From Longispora albida DSM 44784 (GTDB taxonomy: Bacteria > Actinomycetota > Actinomycetes > Mycobacteriales > Micromonosporaceae), in assembly GCF_000379825.1 (NCBI RefSeq), contig NZ_KB903817.1, positions 62,001 through 126,000 on the forward strand: a stretch of DNA of 64,000 nucleotides, given 5' to 3'. Position 1 is the stretch's first letter; the number at the start of each line of letters is the position of its first letter. The notes beneath the pieces were generated by a model. That model had not been told where the DNA came from. It worked only from the letters and a program-made list of their open reading frames with translations, and did no database searches. Made by a program: the position numbers and the translations under genes. Positions 42,749 to 51,541 of the stretch are shown piece after piece.

Positions 42749-43836
42749 TCGGCCACTCTCACTTCCCGGGCGTCGTCCTCCGGGTACATGAAGGCCAGCA
42801 GCCGCTCCGCCTCGTCCTCGACGGCGGCCCGGCCTGCCCGGCCGAGCGGGTGCAGTGGCTCGATCGTCAGCGCGGAGCCCTTGGTCGACCAGACCCCGTG
42901 GACGAAACCGTCCACTGTGTACATGGGTACGCCACCGGAGGCGGCCCGCGCGAACCGGCGGCGGATGTCCTCGGTCATCATCCGGGTCCGGTCGCGGTAC
43001 CCGAGCAGCGCGTTGTCGAACGCCGGCAGGAAACGGACCGGCACGGGCAGGTCCGGGTCGGCGATCGGCGCGCCCGGCAGGTCGAAGAGTTCCCGGCCGT
43101 CCTGGTCGTGCCAGACCTGAAGCCTCGGGCGGAGCCTCTCGACGATCTCGCGGAGCCTGGTCACCCCGGCCCACGCCTGGATGTCCATCACGCCGGCCGG
43201 CCCGAAAGCCGCGAGGTACCGCAGGATCATCGTCTCCGGCCGCGCCCCGATCATCGGCTCCCCGAGCCACTCCTCGGCCAGCGCCACCGAGATCCGCCGG
43301 CTCGCCCAGGAACCCCACGAGCCGCACGCCGGATCGTGCACGAGCGGCAGCAGCAGCTCCACGGTGTCGGCGAGCCGCTTGGCGTGCCTGCCGGGGAACG
43401 TGACAGCCAGCCGCTTGCCGAGCTCGGTCCGGGGGAGTGGCTGCTCGCCGGTCAGGGCACTGTGCCCGGCCGTGGCCAGCGCGCCGAGGTCGAGGCCGCG
43501 GATCTCGTCCAGGTACCACGGATGCTTCAGCGCCGCCTCGACGATGGCCGTGACGGACGGCCGCAGCCAGCGGAAGTCCTCGCTGGCCGCGACGTGGACC
43601 GTCCGGCGGATCATCGTGGACCGCACGACGCTACGGTCGTCGAGCAGTTCCTGGAGCTGTTTCCTGGCGAAGCCGTCCACCCTGGACCAGAGCGCGACGT
43701 ACGGCCAGTTCGGCTCCTGGCCCTGCACCGCCACCAGGTGCCTGATCACGTCCAGCGGGGCGGTGCTCGTCCGCTCGGCCAGGTACTGCCTGGTCAGCAG
43801 GGTCCGGTTCAGGCCACGGAGGCTGATGGTCGACAT
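42745..43836 (-). CDS. Winged-helix DNA-binding domain protein (HTH_42 / YcaQ-like)
   Basis: 363 residues. Recognised by ISLRGLNRTLLTRQYLAERT, HLVAVQGQEPNWPYVALWSR and RSTMIRRTVHVAASEDFRWL, the pattern of actinomycete HTH_42 proteins; the family includes YcaQ and AlkX-like DNA glycosylases. A conserved FDNALLGYRDRTRMM segment near residue 280 is also present. A glycosylase or a regulator; the sequence alone does not decide. Ends overlapping the wall hydrolase by 4 bases. Confidence 0.8.
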   Translation of the reverse strand: MSTISLRGLNRTLLTRQYLAERTSTAPLDVIRHLVAVQGQEPNWPYVALWSRVDGFARKQLQELLDDRSVVRSTMIRRTVHVAASEDFRWLRPSVTAIVEAALKHPWYLDEIRGLDLGALATAGHSALTGEQPLPRTELGKRLAVTFPGRHAKRLADTVELLLPLVHDPACGSWGSWASRRISVALAEEWLGEPMIGARPETMILRYLAAFGPAGVMDIQAWAGVTRLREIVERLRPRLQVWHDQDGRELFDLPGAPIADPDLPVPVRFLPAFDNALLGYRDRTRMMTEDIRRRFARAASGGVPMYTVDGFVHGVWSTKGSALTIEPLHPLGRAGRAAVEDEAERLLAFMYPEDDAREVRVAD

Positions 43837-43852
43837 AGGACCCCTGTATACC

Positions 43853-44545
43853 TCAGTGGGCGTGGTACTGGTGAACGACGGCGTGTCCCTTGCCCTTGCC
43901 GATCAGCCAGCGGTTCACCGGCACCGTGACCACGAACGCGATCGCCAGGGCTCCCGCGAGGCTGCCCCAGAACACGGGGCTGGCCAGGCCGGCCTCCATC
44001 GCGCCGGGGATCACCATCATCGCCGCGTTGTCGATGATCTCCATGACGATGATCGACACGGTGTCGGCGGCGAGCGCCACGCCGATCGCCGTCCGCAGCG
44101 GCAGCCCGGCCCGCAGCACCGGGAGCATGGTCAGCGAGTAGCCGAACACGAAGGCGAGCGCGACAGCGAGGCCGACAGTCGGCCAGTTCGACCAGCCGAG
44201 CGCCGTGCCGATCACCATGCCGAGGACCTCGCCGATCGCGCAGCCGGTGAGGCAGTGCAGCGTGGCCGAGGCGGCCATCCGCCACGAGACCGGAGCCCCG
44301 CCACCGTGAGCCCCGTGCCCGTGATGCTCGTGCCCTGCGTGGTTCTCGTGTCCCGTGTGAGTCCCGTGGTGTTCATGAGCCGTGTGGTTCTCGTGCCCGG
44401 TGTGCTCACCGCTGTGGGAGCTGTGAGCGCCGTGCTCGCCTTCGTGAGCCCCATGACCCTCGTGCGGCCCGGCCCCGGCTTCGGTTCCGGCTCCGGAAGC
44501 CGTGCGGGAGCTGGTGTGGTGGTGCTGGTGCGAGTTGTGGTCCAT
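43853..44545 (-). CDS. His-rich DUF4396 membrane protein, copper-regulated
   Basis: 230 residues, ATG with GGGAGA 7 bases upstream. The N-terminal 80 residues hold over 25 His in H-E-N/H-T-G-H repeats (HTGHENHTAHEHHG), suggesting metal binding. Then about four transmembrane helices (from MAASATLHCLTGCAIGEVLG on) form the DUF4396 part. A perfect CsoR-type palindrome 67 bases upstream ties it to copper. Likely a copper or other metal storage, sensing or transport accessory. Confidence 0.82.
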   Translation of the reverse strand: MDHNSHQHHHTSSRTASGAGTEAGAGPHEGHGAHEGEHGAHSSHSGEHTGHENHTAHEHHGTHTGHENHAGHEHHGHGAHGGGAPVSWRMAASATLHCLTGCAIGEVLGMVIGTALGWSNWPTVGLAVALAFVFGYSLTMLPVLRAGLPLRTAIGVALAADTVSIIVMEIIDNAAMMVIPGAMEAGLASPVFWGSLAGALAIAFVVTVPVNRWLIGKGKGHAVVHQYHAH

Positions 44546-44611
44546 GACAGGTCTCCCGCTTTCCGGCGTTCGGGGCCCGGAGTCCGTTCTTGCCCCGGGC
44601 GCCGGATCAAC

Positions 44612-44628
44612 ATACCCCCTGGGGGTAT
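44612..44628. promoter_or_regulatory. CsoR-type operator upstream of the DUF4396 gene
   Basis: ATACCCCCTGGGGGTAT, a perfect palindrome around one central base, matching the CsoR consensus TACCCCC-GGGGGTA. It controls the leftward His-rich protein gene. Confidence 0.85.
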
Positions 44629-44659
44629 CTTGCGCAAGATCAAATTTTCGGGGGCCCGG

Positions 44660-44950
44660 TCAGCCCCGCTTCATCAGCCTGCCGACCGCCGCCATCATCT
44701 CCGTGGCCAGCTCATCCGTCTTGCCTTCCGCCGCGGACTGGTGCAGGCAGTGCCGGGCGTGGCCGTCGAGCAGGCCGAGGCCGACCTTGTCCAGGGCGGC
44801 CTGGACCGCAGAGATCTGGGTGAGGATGTCGATGCACCACCTGTCGTCCTCCACCATGCGCTCAATGCCTCTGACCTGGCCTTCGATCCGCCGGAGCCGG
44901 GCGAGAAGCTGGTCCTTGGTAGCGGAGTACCCGCGGGTGGGAGTCGTCAT
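44660..44950 (-). CDS. csoR: CsoR-type copper-sensing repressor
   Basis: 96 residues from ATG 44950. The copper ligands are in their places: Cys39 in DDRWCIDIL, His64 and Cys68 in DGHARHCLHQ (H-x3-C). The all-helical fold binds the operator when copper-free and releases it when Cu(I) binds. It is divergent from copZ-copA over a region with two operator sites, so it autoregulates and represses them. Confidence 0.92.
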   Translation of the reverse strand: MTTPTRGYSATKDQLLARLRRIEGQVRGIERMVEDDRWCIDILTQISAVQAALDKVGLGLLDGHARHCLHQSAAEGKTDELATEMMAAVGRLMKRG

Positions 44951-44960
44951 GCGGCCAAGG

Positions 44961-44982
44961 ATACCCAACCCCCGGGGGGTAT
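44961..44982. promoter_or_regulatory. CsoR-like operator, csoR-proximal
   Basis: ATACCCAACCCCCGGGGGGTAT; its right half ACCCCCGGGGGGT is palindromic. Ten bases upstream of the csoR start. Confidence 0.7.
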
Positions 44983-45003
44983 GGTACGGTCGAACGCGAC
45001 CCG

Positions 45004-45020
45004 ATACCCCCGGTGGGTAT
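45004..45020. promoter_or_regulatory. CsoR-like operator, copZ-proximal
   Basis: ATACCCCCGGTGGGTAT, a near-perfect palindrome 33 bases upstream of copZ. Confidence 0.8.
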
Positions 45021-45053
45021 GCTGGGGAGAGCGACAGCAGAGAGGGCGAGCAG

Positions 45054-45260
45054 ATGATCACCACCACGTACCAGGTTCAGGGCATGACGTGCGGCCACTG
45101 CGTGAACGCGGTCAGCACCGAGGTCGGCAGCCTGGCCGGAGTGACGCAGGTCGCGGTCGACCTGGCGAGCGGCGCGGTCACGGTGACCAGCGACGCCCCG
45201 CTCACCCAGGAGGCGGTGGCCGCGGCCGTCGACGAGGCCGGCTACGAGCTGGCCGGCTGA
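45054..45260 (+). CDS. copZ: Copper chaperone (CopZ-like HMA domain)
   Basis: 68 residues, a single heavy-metal-associated domain with the Cu(I)-binding CxxC in GMTCGHC near the N-terminus and the usual end VAAAVDEAGYEL. ATG start with an AGAGAGGG region upstream. It shuttles Cu(I) to the copA product 45 bases downstream, with which it forms an operon. Confidence 0.92.
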   Translation: MITTTYQVQGMTCGHCVNAVSTEVGSLAGVTQVAVDLASGAVTVTSDAPLTQEAVAAAVDEAGYELAG

Positions 45261-45305
45261 GCGGGGCCTGACGTGAGCCGCGCAGGGGAGAGGGGAGTGG
45301 CAGTC

Positions 45306-47501
45306 ATGACCGGTACGGAACAGGTCGAGCTGAGCATCGGCGGCATGACCTGTGCCTCGTGCGCGGCCCGGATCGAGAAGAAGCTGAACAAGCTCGACGG
45401 CGTCCTCGCGACCGTCAACTACGCCACGGAGAAGGCGCGCATCCAGTTCTCTCCGCAGACCACGGTCGGCGAGCTGATCGCGACCGTCGAGAAGACCGGT
45501 TACACGGCGGAGCTGCCGAAGAAGGAGCCCGAGGCCCGGGAGGCCGGCGAGCAGCATGATCCGCTGCGGGCACTGCGCGACCGGGCCGTGATCAGCGCGC
45601 TGCTGGCCATCCCCGTGATCGCGATGGCGATGGTCCCGGCGCTCCAGTTCACCTACTGGCAGTGGGCGTCGCTGACGCTCGCCGCGCCGGTGATCGTGTG
45701 GGGCGCCTGGCCGTTCCACGTGGCGACCTGGAAGAACATGAAGACCGGCACGGCCACGATGGACACACTGGTCTCGATGGGTGTCCTGGCGGCCTTCGGC
45801 TGGTCGCTCTACGCCCTTTTCCTGGGTACCGCCGGCGAGCCCGGCATGACCCACCCGTTCACGTTCACCGTGGACCGGCTGGCCGGAGCGGGCAACATCT
45901 ATCTCGAGGTGGCGGCCGGTGTCACCACCTTCATCCTGGCCGGGCGGTATTTCGAGCACCGGGCCAAGCGGCGGGCGGGCTCCGCACTCCGCGCGCTGCT
46001 CGAACTGGGCGCCAAGGACGTCGCCGTCCTCCGGGAGGGCAAGGAGATCCGGATTCCCGCTGACCAGCTCGCCGTCGGTGAGCTGTTCGTGGTCCGCCCC
46101 GGCGAGAAGATCGCGACGGACGGCGTGGTGGCCGAGGGTACGTCAGCCGTGGACGCCAGCCTGCTGACCGGTGAGTCCGTGCCGGTCGAGGTCGGGCCGG
46201 GTGACGCGGTGACCGGGGCGACCGTCAACGCCGGAGGACGCCTGGTCGTCCGCGCGACCCGGGTCGGAGCCGACACCCAGCTCGCCCAGATGGCCCGCCT
46301 CGTCGAGGAGGCGCAGAACGGCAAGGCGGAGGTCCAGCGGCTCGCCGACCGGATCTCTGGCATCTTCGTCCCGATCGTGATCACGCTCGCGGTCGCGACC
46401 CTGGGCTTCTGGCTCGGTACGGGCGGCACGGCGGCAGCGGCCTTCACCGCGGCCGTGGCGGTCCTGATCATCGCGTGCCCGTGTGCGCTGGGCCTGGCCA
46501 CGCCGACAGCGCTCATGGTCGGTACCGGGCGGGGCGCGCAGCTCGGCATCCTGATCAAGGGCCCGGAGGTGCTGGAGTCGACCCGGCGGATCGACACGAT
46601 CGTGCTGGACAAGACGGGTACGGTCACCACCGGCAAGATGGCGCTGGCCGAGGTCATCGCCGCTCCGGGCGAGGACAGCGACACCGTCCTGCGGTTCGCC
46701 GCCGCCGTCGAGGCCGGCTCGGAGCACCCGATCGCCCAGGCCATCGCGCACGCGGTCCCGGACCGCCCGGCCGTCACGGCCTTCAGGAACCTGCCGGGGC
46801 TCGGCGTCCAGGGCACAGTGGACGGCCGCGAGGTGCTCGTCGGCCGCCCGAGCCTGCTGGCCGAGCACGGCATGACGCTCGACATCGGTGTACCGGACGA
46901 CGGCCGGACCGTGGTCGCGGTCGGCTGGGACGGCGTGGTCCGTGGCCTGCTGGCCGTGGCGGACACGGTCAAGCCGACGTCGGCGGAGGCGATCAGCAGG
47001 CTGAAGGCGCTGGGGCTGCGCCCGGTACTGCTGACCGGCGACAACGAGACCGTGGCCCGCGCCGTGGCCGCCGAGGTGGGCATCGGCGAGGTCATCGCCG
47101 GCGTCCTCCCCGAGGGCAAGGTGGACGTGGTCAAGCGGCTCCAGGCCGAGGGCCGGGTGGTCGCGATGGCTGGCGACGGCGTGAACGACGCGGCGGCGCT
47201 GGCGCAGGCCGACCTGGGCCTCGCGATGGGTACCGGGGCCGACGTGGCGATCGAGGCCTCCGACCTCACCCTGGTCCGGGGCGACCTGCGGGCCACCGCG
47301 GACGCCATCAGGCTGGCGCGCGCCACCCTCCGTACCATCAAAGGGAACTTGTTCTGGGCTTTCGCCTACAACGTCGCGGCACTGCCGCTGGCCGCCGCAG
47401 GCCTGCTGAACCCGATGATCGCCGGTGCGGCCATGGCCTTCTCCTCGATCTTCGTAGTCACCAACAGCCTCCGCCTCCGCGGATTCCAGGCAGCGAAGTA
47501 G
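45306..47501 (+). CDS. copA: Copper-exporting P1B-type ATPase
   Basis: 731 residues from ATG 45306, GGGGAG about 8 bases upstream. One N-terminal HMA domain with CxxC (Cys16, Cys19 in GGMTCASCA), eight membrane helices, the actuator TGES, the metal-channel CPC (residues 391-393), the phosphorylated Asp435 in [10 protein letters not shown], the HP motif SEHPIAQA and the hinge [10 protein letters not shown]. It pumps Cu(I) out of the cytoplasm. Preceded by copZ and controlled by CsoR. Confidence 0.95.
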   Translation: MTGTEQVELSIGGMTCASCAARIEKKLNKLDGVLATVNYATEKARIQFSPQTTVGELIATVEKTGYTAELPKKEPEAREAGEQHDPLRALRDRAVISALLAIPVIAMAMVPALQFTYWQWASLTLAAPVIVWGAWPFHVATWKNMKTGTATMDTLVSMGVLAAFGWSLYALFLGTAGEPGMTHPFTFTVDRLAGAGNIYLEVAAGVTTFILAGRYFEHRAKRRAGSALRALLELGAKDVAVLREGKEIRIPADQLAVGELFVVRPGEKIATDGVVAEGTSAVDASLLTGESVPVEVGPGDAVTGATVNAGGRLVVRATRVGADTQLAQMARLVEEAQNGKAEVQRLADRISGIFVPIVITLAVATLGFWLGTGGTAAAAFTAAVAVLIIACPCALGLATPTALMVGTGRGAQLGILIKGPEVLESTRRIDTIVLDKTGTVTTGKMALAEVIAAPGEDSDTVLRFAAAVEAGSEHPIAQAIAHAVPDRPAVTAFRNLPGLGVQGTVDGREVLVGRPSLLAEHGMTLDIGVPDDGRTVVAVGWDGVVRGLLAVADTVKPTSAEAISRLKALGLRPVLLTGDNETVARAVAAEVGIGEVIAGVLPEGKVDVVKRLQAEGRVVAMAGDGVNDAAALAQADLGLAMGTGADVAIEASDLTLVRGDLRATADAIRLARATLRTIKGNLFWAFAYNVAALPLAAAGLLNPMIAGAAMAFSSIFVVTNSLRLRGFQAAK

Positions 47502-47520
47502 GGCAACCAGTGACGCGTAC

Positions 47521-47546
47521 GGCCCCGGGGTTCCCATCCCGGGGCC
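47521..47546. terminator. Bidirectional terminator downstream of copA
   Basis: 9-bp stem GGCCCCGGG (47521-47529) with CCCGGGGCC (47538-47546), 8-base loop, between the convergent copA and GNAT genes. Confidence 0.7.
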
Positions 47547-47556
47547 GCCGGGCTGA

Positions 47557-48519
47557 TCAGGCGTCCGGGCTCCACGTCATCGTGAGGGCACGCTCGAAGA
47601 CCGAGTAGCCGGCCCGCTCGAAAGCCTGCGCCATCGGCACGTTGCCCAGGTCGGTGGCTGCCCGGACCCGGGGAGCTCCCGCCTCGACGAGCGTCCGGGT
47701 ACCCCGGGCCAGCAGGTCGGCGACGTAGCCCTGCCCGCGGTGGGCCGGCAGCACGGCGATGTAGGCGATGATGTGGTTGTACGGGTTCCTCGCCGGGATC
47801 ACGAACCCGACCGGCTCCCCGGACGGCAGCGTCGCGACCTCCCACCACTCGCGCGGCGAGGCGTACCGGGCGAACTCCTGGTCGAAGTGGCTTTCCGCTG
47901 TCTCGCGCGGTGTCATGACCTGCATGTCCATCGTGGAGTACGCGTCGAGGGTGCCTTCGAGTACTTCCTCCATCAGCGGGATCAGCTCTTCGCGGCCGCC
48001 GGCCACCCGGTACGACAGCCGGCCGCTCTCCGGTGGCACCTCGGTGAGGGACGAGAAGGTCAGCCGGAGCCGTTCGACGAGCAGCCGGGCGCCCGTGCGT
48101 TCCAGCGCGGACATCAGAGCGCTGACGGTGGCGTACTCGTCCGGATCCTCGCGCCAGCCCGGCGAGACGAACCGCACGTAGTCCGGCCGCAGGTCCCCGG
48201 CCGGCAGCGCGGCGGCCAGCAGCTCGCCGGTCAGGTCGCGATGCGCGGGGTCGACGTCGAAGATGTCCAGCATGGCCGGTTCGGCGGCACCCGGAGCCGA
48301 CCAGAAGCCGATCCGGCCGACGACCTTCCCGGCGCGCTCGGCGATCCACATCCACTCGGGACGGCGGCGGCCGACCTCAAGATCGTCGGCGAGTTCGTGG
48401 TTGAGGACGTAGGGCAGCTGGAGGAAGAGGTCGATCTCGGCAGGTGAGGTGAGCTGGCGGATCTGGGTGCGAGCCGGTTCTGCGGCGGTGGTCGTGGCGC
48501 TCAGGGTGTCAGTGCTCAT
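47557..48519 (-). CDS. GNAT acetyltransferase, two-module
   Basis: 320 residues from ATG 48519, with GAGGA 9 bases upstream. The C-terminal module has motif A AVLPAHRGQGYVADLLARGT and motif B ATDLGNVPMAQAFERAGYS; the N-terminal half is a degenerate module (DIFDVDPAHRDLTGELLAAA). Substrate unknown. It follows the small 48567 gene by 47 bases on the same strand, so both belong to one transcript divergent from the LysR gene. Confidence 0.8.
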   Translation of the reverse strand: MSTDTLSATTTAAEPARTQIRQLTSPAEIDLFLQLPYVLNHELADDLEVGRRRPEWMWIAERAGKVVGRIGFWSAPGAAEPAMLDIFDVDPAHRDLTGELLAAALPAGDLRPDYVRFVSPGWREDPDEYATVSALMSALERTGARLLVERLRLTFSSLTEVPPESGRLSYRVAGGREELIPLMEEVLEGTLDAYSTMDMQVMTPRETAESHFDQEFARYASPREWWEVATLPSGEPVGFVIPARNPYNHIIAYIAVLPAHRGQGYVADLLARGTRTLVEAGAPRVRAATDLGNVPMAQAFERAGYSVFERALTMTWSPDA

Positions 48520-48566
48520 CGCGGATGTCCTCAGGTTCTGCGGGTGGGCGGGATGCTGGCCGGAGG

Positions 48567-49004
48567 TCACAGGTCCCCGGTCTCGGGGGCCTCGACGACG
48601 AGGTGGACGCGCCGCGTGCGGAATCCGAGCTCCCGCAACAGCTGGTGATTCGCTGGCGTCGCCACCGTCTCCACCTCACTGACATACGGAAAATCCCTGA
48701 TCAGGTACCTGAGCAGCGCCGCGGTCACCCAGATCTCCAGCGAGCCGGTCTGGCCGGGGCGAGGGGTGGGAGCCCGCAGGATCGCCCGGTCCGGTACCGA
48801 CGGCCGCACCAGGCCCTCGGCGTCGGTCACGGCCCGGCCGTCATCGGCGAGCACGGTGACCGTGAGTACCAGACCCAGCGGCTGGACCGTGCTGTCCTCC
48901 GCCAGCGTGTGGCCGGGGTGGTCCTCGCCAGCCAGCTCCTCCAGCCATACCGGGTGTACCTCCCCAAACTCCAGCGAAAGATGATGAAAAGCATTCACCT
49001 CCAT
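48567..49004 (-). CDS. Small GNAT-like protein, degenerate
   Basis: 145 residues. The second half (SLEIWVTAALLRYLIRDFPY, then TPANHQLLRELGFRTRRVHL) reads like the C-terminal half of a GNAT fold with the N-x-x-x-L-x-x-L-G-F motif B, but no acetyl-CoA-binding Q/RxxGxG/A motif is visible. Possibly an inactive or reduced acetyltransferase. First gene after the divergent LysR promoter region. Confidence 0.55.
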   Translation of the reverse strand: MEVNAFHHLSLEFGEVHPVWLEELAGEDHPGHTLAEDSTVQPLGLVLTVTVLADDGRAVTDAEGLVRPSVPDRAILRAPTPRPGQTGSLEIWVTAALLRYLIRDFPYVSEVETVATPANHQLLRELGFRTRRVHLVVEAPETGDL

Positions 49005-49041
49005 GCGTCTACGATCACATCCGCCCGGCGGGGCAACAAGG

Positions 49042-49061
49042 TCGAACCGCGAAAGGTTCGA
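49042..49061. promoter_or_regulatory. Candidate LysR-regulator site
   Basis: TCGAACC-GCGAAA-GGTTCGA, a perfect 7-bp inverted repeat between the divergent GNAT-like and LysR genes, 37 bases upstream of the LysR start. Function inferred from position. Confidence 0.55.
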
Positions 49062-49097
49062 TAATCACGGCTTAACGCTGCGGGACCTGGGGGCACG

Positions 49098-49979
49098 GTG
49101 GAACTTCGCGACATGGAAGTCTTCCTGGTCCTCGCCGAGGAACTCCACTTCGGACGGACAGCAGAGCGGCTGCGGATCTCCGCCGCCAGGGTCAGCCAGA
49201 CGATCAGCAAACAGGAACGGCAGATCGGCGCCCCGCTGTTCGAGCGGACCAGCCGCAAGGTCACGCTCACCCCGATCGGCCAGCAGTTCCTCGCCGAACT
49301 GCGCCCGGCGTACGAGGAGCTCCGGCGGGTGGTCGAGACCACGGTCGCCGTCGCGCGCGGCCACGAGGGCACGCTCACGCTCGGCATCATGGGTGCGATG
49401 GGCCACGAGATCTTCCCGATCCTCGACCTCTTCCGCGCCCGGCACCCGGCCTGCGCCCTCCAGCTCCGCGAGGCCCACTTCAGCGACCCCTTCGGCCCGC
49501 TGCGCTCCGGCCAGGTCGACGTCCAGCTCACGTGGGGGCCGGTCCGGGAGCCGGACCTGGCGGTGGGGCCGGAGGTGTACACGGAGAGCAGCGTGCTCGC
49601 CGTCCCGGACGGCCACCCGCTCGCCGCCCGGCAGTCGGTGTCCCTTGAGGACCTCGCCGGCTACCCGGTGATGGCCGTACCCTCCCAGGCCCCCGAGTAC
49701 TGGATCGACGCCATCTCGCCCTTCCGCACGCCGAGCGGCCGGCCGATCGCCAGGGACACCACGGTCGTCACGTTCCAGGAGGTGCTGACACTCGTGGCGG
49801 CCGGAGTATCGATCACGCCCGTCCACGCGCACGCCGTGAAGTACTACCAGCGGCCGGGCATCGTCTTCGTGCCCATCCACGACGCCCAGCCCTGCTCCTG
49901 GTACCTGATCTGGCGGGCCGCCGGTGAGACCACGCTGGTCAGGGCCTTCGCCCAGGCGGCAAGGGACGCGACCGGTTAG
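49098..49979 (+). CDS. LysR-family transcriptional regulator
   Basis: 293 residues, GTG start. N-terminal winged HTH MEVFLVLAEELHFGRTAERL with the SAARVSQTISKQE recognition helix, then a periplasmic-binding-protein-like effector domain (GTLTLGIMGAMGHEIFPILD and LVAAGVSITPVHAHAV). Effector unknown. Divergent from the two acetyltransferase-like genes, which are its likely targets. Its TAG stop overlaps the TAA stop of the DNA ligase gene (TTAG). Confidence 0.87.
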   Translation: MELRDMEVFLVLAEELHFGRTAERLRISAARVSQTISKQERQIGAPLFERTSRKVTLTPIGQQFLAELRPAYEELRRVVETTVAVARGHEGTLTLGIMGAMGHEIFPILDLFRARHPACALQLREAHFSDPFGPLRSGQVDVQLTWGPVREPDLAVGPEVYTESSVLAVPDGHPLAARQSVSLEDLAGYPVMAVPSQAPEYWIDAISPFRTPSGRPIARDTTVVTFQEVLTLVAAGVSITPVHAHAVKYYQRPGIVFVPIHDAQPCSWYLIWRAAGETTLVRAFAQAARDATG

Positions 49980-51472
49980 GGCGTGTCCACAGCGGAGGCC
50001 GGTGCGAGCGCGCGGACCGAGGCGAGCGTGTCGGCGTCGGCCGGCCGCTTGTCCTCCCGGTACCGCAGGACGCGGGCGAAGCGGAGCGCGACCCCACCCG
50101 GATACCTTGTGCTGCGCTGCACCCCGTCGAAGGCGATCTCCGCGACCAGCTCGGGCCGGACATGCACCGTCCAGTCGTCCTCCCGGACGGCCAGCCCGCG
50201 CAGCCGCTCGGTCTGCCAGCGCAGCATCTCGTCCGTGAGGCCCTTGAACGTCTTGCCGAGCATCACGAACCCGCCACCCTCCGGGTCCCGCGCGCCCAGA
50301 TGCAGGTTCGACAGCCAGCCCTGGCGGCGGCCGTGCCCCCACTCGGCGGCCAGGATCACCAGGTCGAGCGTGTGCCGTGGCTTGATCTTCAGCCAGGCGC
50401 CGCCCCGCCGCCCCGCGTCGTACGCCGACCGCGGGTCCTTGAGCACGATGCCCTCGTGCCCGGCGGCGAGCGCGCCGGCCATCGCCTCGCCGATCTCGTC
50501 CTCACTGGACACCAGCCTGCGGCCGATCACCTGGCCGGCAGGCACGGCCGCGTCGAGGGCCGCGAACCGCACGCTGGCCGGCTCGTCGATCAGGTCCTGG
50601 CCGTCGAGGTGGAGCAGGTCGAAGAAGTACGGCAGCAGGACGCCCTCCTTGCGCACCGTGTCCTGGAACGCCAGCGGGCGGCCGTCAGAGGCGAGCCCGA
50701 GCCCCTCACCGTCCAGAATGGCCCGGCTGGCCGGGAGCGCCGCAGCGGCGGCCACGATGCCGGGCATCCGGGCGGTGATGTCGTCGAGGCTGCGGGTGTA
50801 GACGCCGATGTCGGAACCGTCCTTGTGTACCTGGATCCGGATGCCGTCGAGCTTGGTGTCCGCATACGCCGGGCTGAACTTGCCGAGCGCCTCTGCGGCG
50901 TCGGCGGCCGGCTGGGCGAGCATCGGCGCGAGCGGCCGGCCGACCTCCAGCCCGATCCCGCCCAGGTCGCCGTGCAGCGCGGCCTCCGCGACCGTCTTGA
51001 GATCCCCGGAGAGCAGCAGCGCCCGGCGGATCCGCGCGACCGGCAGCCCGGCGGCGAGCGCCACGGCGTCGGTCAGCACCCCGAGCAGTGCGCCCTGCCG
51101 GACCTCACCGGTGAGCAGGCCGCGCAGCAGCACCTGTTCACCGGCCGTCGCGGCCCCGAACAACTCGCCGACCGCTGATCTCTTCGCCGCCTGGGAGCCT
51201 GGCCCTGTCATGCCCCCGATCCGCTCGAAGGCCCCGTCCACAGCCGCGACGCTCAGCACCGCGTGATCGGACGCGGACGGCAGCTCGCGCAGGCTGGCCC
51301 AGCCGACCCCGATCTGCCGTTGGCGCAGCTCGCCGGCCAGGAAGGCTGTGCCTGCCCTGATCTCCTCCGGGCCGAGCTGGCCCAGGCAGGCCGCCAGCAG
51401 CCGGATCTTCTCCTTGCGGGCTGAGGTGGCCGCGACAGCGGCCGAGCAGGCGGCGAGCTCGGCGAACAACAT
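49976..51472 (-). CDS. ATP-dependent DNA ligase
   Basis: 498 residues, close to mycobacterial LigB. N-terminal helical DNA-binding domain (LLRGLLTGEVRQGALLGVLT), then nucleotidyltransferase motif I with the AMP-acceptor Lys207 in YADTKLDGIRIQ, motif III LDGEGLGL, motif IV HEGIVLKDP, motif V AWLKIKPRHTLDLVIL and a C-terminal OB fold (LHLGARDPEGGGFVMLGKTF). It joins DNA nicks using ATP, probably in repair alongside the main NAD-dependent LigA. A lone gene. Confidence 0.92.
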   Translation of the reverse strand: MLFAELAACSAAVAATSARKEKIRLLAACLGQLGPEEIRAGTAFLAGELRQRQIGVGWASLRELPSASDHAVLSVAAVDGAFERIGGMTGPGSQAAKRSAVGELFGAATAGEQVLLRGLLTGEVRQGALLGVLTDAVALAAGLPVARIRRALLLSGDLKTVAEAALHGDLGGIGLEVGRPLAPMLAQPAADAAEALGKFSPAYADTKLDGIRIQVHKDGSDIGVYTRSLDDITARMPGIVAAAAALPASRAILDGEGLGLASDGRPLAFQDTVRKEGVLLPYFFDLLHLDGQDLIDEPASVRFAALDAAVPAGQVIGRRLVSSEDEIGEAMAGALAAGHEGIVLKDPRSAYDAGRRGGAWLKIKPRHTLDLVILAAEWGHGRRQGWLSNLHLGARDPEGGGFVMLGKTFKGLTDEMLRWQTERLRGLAVREDDWTVHVRPELVAEIAFDGVQRSTRYPGGVALRFARVLRYREDKRPADADTLASVRALAPASAVDTP

Positions 51473-51541
51473 GCCCCGATTATGCGCAGGACCCCCGACA
51501 GTATTCCGGGGAACGAGATCAGCCGGCGTGATCGGCCGGAA

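Noticed and set aside
46143-47537. Minus-strand frames opposite copA
   Set aside because: CopA motifs TGES, CPC, DKTGT and GDGVND are all on the plus strand; the antisense frames show none.
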